A stretch of 10,778 bases of DNA. Origin: Thermoflexales bacterium. Its GTDB lineage: Bacteria > Chloroflexota > Anaerolineae > B4-G1 > SLSP01. The notes under the pieces were generated by a model that was given only the letters and a program-made list of their open reading frames with translations, was not told where the DNA came from and did not search any database. Position 1 is the stretch's first letter. Every line of letters starts with the position of its first letter. Of the stretch, positions 6,398 to 10,778 are shown one piece after another. The stretch spans positions 1 through 10,778 of the forward strand of contig WFQZ01000061.1 of assembly GCA_015486785.1 (NCBI GenBank). Reading direction: 5' to 3'. Both the position numbers and the translations under genes were made by a program.

Positions 6398-6936
6398 TCA
6401 CCATCGCCGTGGGGTCGTGCAATCCGGTCAAGATCGCTGCCGCGCGGGCCGTGTGGTCTCTGCTGGCGGATGAGATCGTGGTGCGGGCCGTGGAAGTGCC
6501 CAGCGGCGTGTCGCTTCAGCCGTGGGGCGATGAGGAAATGCTCCGTGGGGCGCGGCGGCGGGCGCGAGAGGCGCAGCAGCGTTGGGGCACGATGTGGGGC
6601 GTGGGCTTCGAGGGCGGCGTGCTGGAGGTGGCGGGGCAGCTTTTCACCGGCGCGTGGTGCGTCGTCCGGCGGGCCGACGGCCTGGAGGGGATCGGCGGCG
6701 GCGCGAGCGTGCTCATCCCACCGGCGGCGGTGGACGCGCTGCGGGCCGGGGCGGAACTCGGCCCTACGATGGACGCGCTCACCGGAGAGCGCAATACCAA
6801 ACATCACGCCGGAGCTATCGGCATCCTCACCGCCGGGCTGCTTGACCGGCAACGGGCGTATGAACACATCCTCAAACTGGCGTTGGCGCGATTCCGCCAG
6901 CCTCAGTATTACGAAATCACTGCACAGGAAGGTTAG
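6394..6936 (+). CDS. yjjX: Inosine/xanthosine triphosphatase, YjjX/DUF84 family
   Basis: House-cleaning NTPase expected to hydrolyse ITP and XTP (and other non-canonical NTPs), keeping deaminated purines out of nucleic acids. The 180-aa product matches the YjjX pattern: GSCNPVKI at residues 7-14 (E. coli has TTNPAKI), VPSGVSLQPWGDEE followed by GARRRA, MWGVGFEGGV with a conserved acidic Glu, LGPTMDALTG, and GAIGILTAGLLDR. The GTG start overlaps the nrdR stop (GTGA) and has GGAGG 4 nt upstream (6385-6389), so it is probably translated by coupling. folC starts 3 nt after its TAG. The family assignment is strong. Substrate choice is inferred from E. coli YjjX; some DUF84 members may act on other phosphorylated purines. 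Confidence 0.88.
   Translation: MITIAVGSCNPVKIAAARAVWSLLADEIVVRAVEVPSGVSLQPWGDEEMLRGARRRAREAQQRWGTMWGVGFEGGVLEVAGQLFTGAWCVVRRADGLEGIGGGASVLIPPAAVDALRAGAELGPTMDALTGERNTKHHAGAIGILTAGLLDRQRAYEHILKLALARFRQPQYYEITAQEG
6926..6932 (+). promoter_or_regulatory. Shine-Dalgarno site of folC
   Basis: AGGAAGG ends 7 nt before the folC ATG at 6940 and lies inside the last codons of the yjjX-like gene. It supports the chosen folC start. Confidence 0.7.
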
Positions 6937-6939
6937 ATT

Positions 6940-8304
6940 ATGAAATATCACGATGCGTTGCGTTACTTGTACGGTCTCGTGGATTACGAGAAACGCCGCA
7001 TTGAGCGTTATTCTCCGCGTGAATTTAAGCTGGAGCGGGTCATCGGGCTGCTGGACAAGCTGGGGCATCCCCAGGATCGGTATCCCACGGTACACGTCGC
7101 CGGCACCAAGGGCAAAGGCTCTGTTTCGGCGATGCTGGCGGCGATTGCGCAGGCCGGCGGGCTGAAGGTGGGCTTGTACACGTCCCCGCACTTGCACACG
7201 TACCGCGAGCGCATCCAGATCAACCGTCAGCCGATCAGCCGCCAGGCATTGACCGAGCTGCTGGACGAGATCAAGCCCGCCGTGGAAAGCACGCCCGGCG
7301 TCACCACTTTTGAGGTGACTACGGCGATGGGCTTCCTGTACTTCGCCCGGCAGCAGGTGGACTTGGCCGTGTTGGAGGTCGGCTTGGGCGGGCGGCTGGA
7401 TGCCACGAATGTGATCACTCCGCGCGTCAGCGTGATCACCTCGTTGAGCTTGGATCATACTTACCTGCTGGGGCACACGCTGCCTGAAATCGCCCGCGAA
7501 AAGGGCGGCATCATCAAACCGCACGTGCCGCTGGTCACCGCGCCGCAACGCCCGGAGGCTCTGGAGGTGCTGGCCGAGATCGCCGCCGCGCGGCACGCCC
7601 CGCTGACGGTGGTGGGGCGGGATTGGCTGGGCGAGGGGATCGCCCGCTCGCTCGGCGGGCAGACGGTGCGCGTGCATCGTGCTGCCGCGCCGTCGCCCTT
7701 CGATGGCGAATACGAGGTGCCGCTCCTGGGCGATTTCCAGGTGGAAAATGCGACCGTGGCCGTGGCTGCGGCGGCGACGCTCGGCGAAACGATGTCGTGG
7801 GTCACGCCGGAAGCGGTGCGGGCGGGCTTGCGGGTTACGAAGTGGCCGGGCCGCCTGGAAGTGCTCAAGGCCGCGCCGCCGGTGGTGGTGGATTGTGCGC
7901 ATAATCCTTACTCGGCGCAATCGCTGGTGGGATCGCTGCACCATTGGTTTCCGCACACCCGCTGGATTTTGATCTACGGCGCATCCAACGACAAGGACAT
8001 CAAGGGGATGCTCCGCGCTCTGCTCCCCGAAAGCGAGCATGTCATCGTCACCCGTTCCTATCATCCCCGCGCGGCGGCCCCTTACGTGTTGGCCGATCTG
8101 TGCGCCGAGGTGGGACACGGGGCGGAGATCGCGGTGGATCCACGGCGTGCTCTGACGCAAGCCTGCCAGCAACTTAAGCCCGGATTGGGCATCTTGGTCA
8201 CCGGCTCAATCTTCCTGGTATCCGATGTGCGCGAGGCGTGGGCCAAGCAGGCTAACTGGGATTTGCCGCAGGGCGATTGGGAAGATGAACAGTGGCAGCC
8301 CTGA
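6940..8304 (+). CDS. folC: Bifunctional folylpolyglutamate synthase / dihydrofolate synthase
   Basis: ATP-dependent ligase of the Mur-ligase fold that adds glutamate to dihydropteroate and/or to folates, making retained, active folate cofactors. The product is 454 aa. Motifs in order are the P-loop AGTKGKGS with K59, TSPHLHTYRERIQIN, the acidic stretch LEVGLGGRLDATN, SLDHTYLLG, and REKGGIIK with K188, at the same number as the carbamylated lysine of E. coli FolC. The C-terminal domain carries DCAHNPYSAQS (318-328), where DGAHNP is more usual, so there is a Gly-to-Cys change at residue 319. Whether it has both activities or only the polyglutamate activity cannot be read from the sequence, and folP is not in view. 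It is third in the nrdR cluster and followed by lon after 24 nt. Confidence 0.95.
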   Translation: MKYHDALRYLYGLVDYEKRRIERYSPREFKLERVIGLLDKLGHPQDRYPTVHVAGTKGKGSVSAMLAAIAQAGGLKVGLYTSPHLHTYRERIQINRQPISRQALTELLDEIKPAVESTPGVTTFEVTTAMGFLYFARQQVDLAVLEVGLGGRLDATNVITPRVSVITSLSLDHTYLLGHTLPEIAREKGGIIKPHVPLVTAPQRPEALEVLAEIAAARHAPLTVVGRDWLGEGIARSLGGQTVRVHRAAAPSPFDGEYEVPLLGDFQVENATVAVAAAATLGETMSWVTPEAVRAGLRVTKWPGRLEVLKAAPPVVVDCAHNPYSAQSLVGSLHHWFPHTRWILIYGASNDKDIKGMLRALLPESEHVIVTRSYHPRAAAPYVLADLCAEVGHGAEIAVDPRRALTQACQQLKPGLGILVTGSIFLVSDVREAWAKQANWDLPQGDWEDEQWQP

Positions 8305-8328
8305 AACTTTTAATTGGAGTAACCCTAA

Positions 8329-10764
8329 ATGGATTTAGATAATTTGTCTTTCGAGATGGAAGAGTTGTTTGAGGAGGCCCTGGAGCAAGGTCTGGAGGAT
8401 ATGGAGCCGCTCAAGGCGGTCGTGCTGCCCGTGCGCGAGCTGGTGATCTTCCCGGATATGGTTTCCCCGCTTCACATTGACCAGGAGATTTCCTTGCAGG
8501 CGGTGGAATTGGCGCAGCGGGATCAGTTACCGTTCATCGCGCTGACGCAGCGGGACGAGGAGCAGGAATCGTATCCCGGCCCCAAGGATTTGTACACTGT
8601 GGGCACGGTGGTTTCGCTGGCCCGCACGTTGCACATGCCCGACGGCACGTTGAGCGTGATTTTGCAGGGCAACTTCCGCGCTCAAGTGACCGAGTACGTT
8701 CAGGAAGGCCCGGTTTTGATCGCGGAGGTTGAACCGTTGGACGATGAGGGCGAGGAGAACTCGCTTTCCGAGGCCCTCACCCGTGCTGTGTTGGCGATGT
8801 TCGAGAAGGTCGTGCAGTTGAATCACACGCTGCCCGAAGAAGCCTACGTCTACGCGCTCAACGTGACCGAGCCGGGCACGCTGGCGAACGTCATCGCGCA
8901 GATGCTTTCCCTGCCCTCGGCGCAGCAGCAGGATTTACTGGAAACGCTCAATGTGGTGGAGCGGCTGCAAAAGCTCAGCGGGCACTTGGCCCGCGAGTTG
9001 GATGTCCTGGAGCTGGAAACGCAGATCCACGATAAGGTGCAACGGGAGTTGGATCGTTCGCAGCGGGAGTATTTTTTGCGGGAGCAATTGCGGGCCATCC
9101 AGCACGAGTTGGGTGAAACGGACGCCTTCACGCATGACGTGATCCGCATTCAGGAGCGCATCGAGAAGGCGCAACTGCCCGACGTGGTGCGGCAGCGGGC
9201 CGAGGAGGAGATGTCCCGCTTGGCGGCGATGCCGCCGATGTCGCCCGAAGTGGGCATCTTGCGCACGTACCTGGATTGGCTGTTGAATTTGCCCTGGAGC
9301 GAGGCCACGCCGGACAATCTGGACTTGAAGCACGCTCAGGAGACGTTGGCCTCGCGGCATTACGGCCTGCCCAAGGCCAAGGACCGCATCCTGGAGTACA
9401 TCGCGGTGCGCAAGCTCGCGCCGGAAAAGAGCCGCAGCACGATTCTGTGCTTTGTGGGCCCGCCGGGGACGGGGAAGACTTCTCTGGGTCGCTCCATCGC
9501 CGAGGCTTTGGGGCGGAAGTTCGTGCGCGTTTCCCTGGGCGGCATCCGTGATGAGGCGGAAATCCGGGGGCATCGGCGGACGTACATCGGCGCGTTGCCG
9601 GGGCGCATTCTGCAAACGATGCGCCGCGCCGGCACGGTCAATCCGGTGTTTATGTTGGACGAGGTGGACAAGCTGGGGCAGGATTTCCGGGGTGATCCGG
9701 CTTCGGCCCTGCTGGAGGTGCTCGATCCGGAGCAGAACAGCGCGTTTTCGGATCACTATCTGGAGCTGCCTTACGATTTATCGCGCGTGTTGTTCATCAC
9801 CACCGCGAACGTGCTCTACACGATTCCGCCGGCCCTGCTCGACCGGATGGAGGTGATTGAGTTCCCCGGCTACACGGAGGAAGAGAAGGTGGAAATCGCA
9901 CGCCGCTTCTTGCTTCCGCGTCAGCTTGAGCTGAACGGCCTGGAAACGCACCCGTTGCAGTTTCCGTCCGCAGCCTTGACCAAGCTGATCCGCGAGTACA
10001 CTTACGAGGCCGGGGTGCGCAACCTGGAGCGGCGCATCGCGGGGATGTGTCGCAAGGCCGCCCGGCGGTTGGCCGAGGGCAAACGTCCGCTCCGCCGCGT
10101 GACGCCGAAGATGATTGAGCGGCATCTCGGCCCGCCGCGCTATCTGCACGACCGGTTGGAGCAGGAAGATGAGATCGGCGTGGCGATGGGGCTGGCGTGG
10201 ACGGCCAACGGCGGGGATCTGCTGCCGGTGGAAGTGGCACTGCTCCCCGGCAAGGGCAATCTCACGCTCACCGGGCAGATGGGGGAGGTGATGCGCGAAT
10301 CGGTGCAGGCGGCGTTCACTTACCTGCGTTCGGTGGCGGAATCGTGGAAGCTGGACCCGCAAGTCTTTGATAAGACGGACGTTCACATCCACATGCCGGA
10401 AGGCGGCATCCCCAAGGACGGCCCTTCGGGCGGCATCACGCTGGCGGTGGCGTTGGTTTCCGCCTTCACCGGCTCGCCGGTGCGCCACGATGTGGCTATG
10501 ACCGGGGAGATCACCTTGCGCGGGCGGGTTTTGGCCGTCGGCGGGCTGAAGGAGAAGCTGCTGGCCGCGCATCGTGCCGGGGTCAAGACGGTGATCCTGC
10601 CGCAGCGCAACGAGCAGGATTTGCCCGACATTCCGGCGAACATCCGCCGTAAGCTGGACCTGCGGTTGGTGGCCACGATGCCGGAGGTGTTGGAGATCGC
10701 GCTCCGCCCGCCGGTGAAAGAGCCGCCGTCACCTGAGCCGGATGCGCCGGAGGATCGTGGTTGA
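8329..10764 (+). CDS. lon: ATP-dependent Lon protease (LonA type)
   Basis: Cytosolic AAA+ serine protease that degrades misfolded and selected regulatory proteins. The product is 811 aa. The substrate-binding N-domain covers about residues 29-220 (VLPVRELVIFPDMVSPLHI), followed by a helical, coiled-coil-like stretch (about 220-320, FLREQLRAIQHELGETD). Next is the AAA+ module with Walker A GPPGTGKT (K383) and Walker B FMLDEVDKLG (D444, E445), then GVRNLERRI. The protease domain has S700 in PKDGPSGG and K743 in GGLKEKLLAA; their 43-residue spacing equals that of the E. coli S679/K722 dyad. The first 28 residues are very acidic and lack basic residues. GGAG (8316-8319) sits 9 nt before the ATG; an internal ATG at 8401 has a GGAGG too close to be convincing. 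No heat-shock operator or strong promoter lies in the 24-nt gap, so read-through from nrdR is likely. The gene is complete, ending 14 nt before the window edge. Confidence 0.97.
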   Translation: MDLDNLSFEMEELFEEALEQGLEDMEPLKAVVLPVRELVIFPDMVSPLHIDQEISLQAVELAQRDQLPFIALTQRDEEQESYPGPKDLYTVGTVVSLARTLHMPDGTLSVILQGNFRAQVTEYVQEGPVLIAEVEPLDDEGEENSLSEALTRAVLAMFEKVVQLNHTLPEEAYVYALNVTEPGTLANVIAQMLSLPSAQQQDLLETLNVVERLQKLSGHLARELDVLELETQIHDKVQRELDRSQREYFLREQLRAIQHELGETDAFTHDVIRIQERIEKAQLPDVVRQRAEEEMSRLAAMPPMSPEVGILRTYLDWLLNLPWSEATPDNLDLKHAQETLASRHYGLPKAKDRILEYIAVRKLAPEKSRSTILCFVGPPGTGKTSLGRSIAEALGRKFVRVSLGGIRDEAEIRGHRRTYIGALPGRILQTMRRAGTVNPVFMLDEVDKLGQDFRGDPASALLEVLDPEQNSAFSDHYLELPYDLSRVLFITTANVLYTIPPALLDRMEVIEFPGYTEEEKVEIARRFLLPRQLELNGLETHPLQFPSAALTKLIREYTYEAGVRNLERRIAGMCRKAARRLAEGKRPLRRVTPKMIERHLGPPRYLHDRLEQEDEIGVAMGLAWTANGGDLLPVEVALLPGKGNLTLTGQMGEVMRESVQAAFTYLRSVAESWKLDPQVFDKTDVHIHMPEGGIPKDGPSGGITLAVALVSAFTGSPVRHDVAMTGEITLRGRVLAVGGLKEKLLAAHRAGVKTVILPQRNEQDLPDIPANIRRKLDLRLVATMPEVLEIALRPPVKEPPSPEPDAPEDRG

Positions 10765-10778
10765 CATCGTTTCATCTC

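Noticed and set aside
6322..8172. 616-codon open frame on the minus strand opposite nrdR, the yjjX-like gene and folC
   Set aside because: It lies antisense to three well-identified genes, has the Arg/His/Gln-rich composition typical of shadow frames in GC-rich DNA, and shows no recognisable domain.
8309..8314. TTTAAT as a possible -10 box for a separate lon promoter in the folC-lon gap
   Set aside because: No acceptable -35 sequence lies at 16-18 nt, it is only 15 nt before the ATG, and no heat-shock (CIRCE-like) repeat is present.
10761..10766. TTGACA overlapping the lon stop codon, a perfect -35 hexamer match
   Set aside because: The window ends 12 nt later, so the matching -10 cannot be seen; a single hexamer is not enough to call a promoter.

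Overview
The window is a high-GC (about 60-65% by eye) bacterial chromosome segment that is almost entirely coding. It holds seven genes: one cut at the left edge, five central housekeeping genes of well-known families, and one ornithine aminotransferase gene on the opposite strand. The Pro/Thr/Ala-rich stalk of the left-edge membrane protein, the GC-rich codon use and the general look of the proteins fit a Chloroflexota bacterium, perhaps Anaerolineae-like. That placement is tentative because no rRNA or lineage-specific marker is present.

Layout. Left block, + strand (2-4512): the C-terminal end of an unidentified membrane-anchored protein, then pth (peptidyl-tRNA hydrolase), which overlaps it by 8 nt, then mfd (transcription-repair coupling factor) 7 nt later. 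Middle, - strand (4509-5711): rocD (ornithine aminotransferase), convergent with mfd and sharing 4 nt with it at the stop codons. A 224-nt divergent intergenic region (5712-5935) is the only sizeable non-coding DNA. It carries a near-consensus promoter, a perfect inverted repeat and a strong Shine-Dalgarno site for rocD, and an extended -10 promoter for nrdR. Right block, + strand (5936-10764): nrdR, a YjjX/DUF84 non-canonical NTPase gene, folC and lon, with junctions of -4, +3 and +24 nt, which suggests one operon.

How the genes fit together. The right block has a nucleotide-supply theme. NrdR represses ribonucleotide reductase genes, the YjjX-like enzyme removes inosine/xanthosine triphosphates, and FolC makes and glutamates the folate cofactors needed for thymidylate and purine synthesis. 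Lon adds protein quality control. The left block joins translation rescue (Pth) and transcription-coupled repair (Mfd). RocD links ornithine/arginine and proline/glutamate metabolism and appears to be a stand-alone transcription unit.

Novelty. I found no mobile element, CRISPR array, RNA gene, defence system or other clearly undescribed system. The points worth a second look are modest: a palindrome at the predicted rocD start site, the tail-to-tail mfd/rocD overlap with no room for a normal terminator, an Asn-to-Arg change at a conserved Pth position, the acidic N-terminal tail of Lon, and the unidentified membrane protein translationally overlapped with pth.
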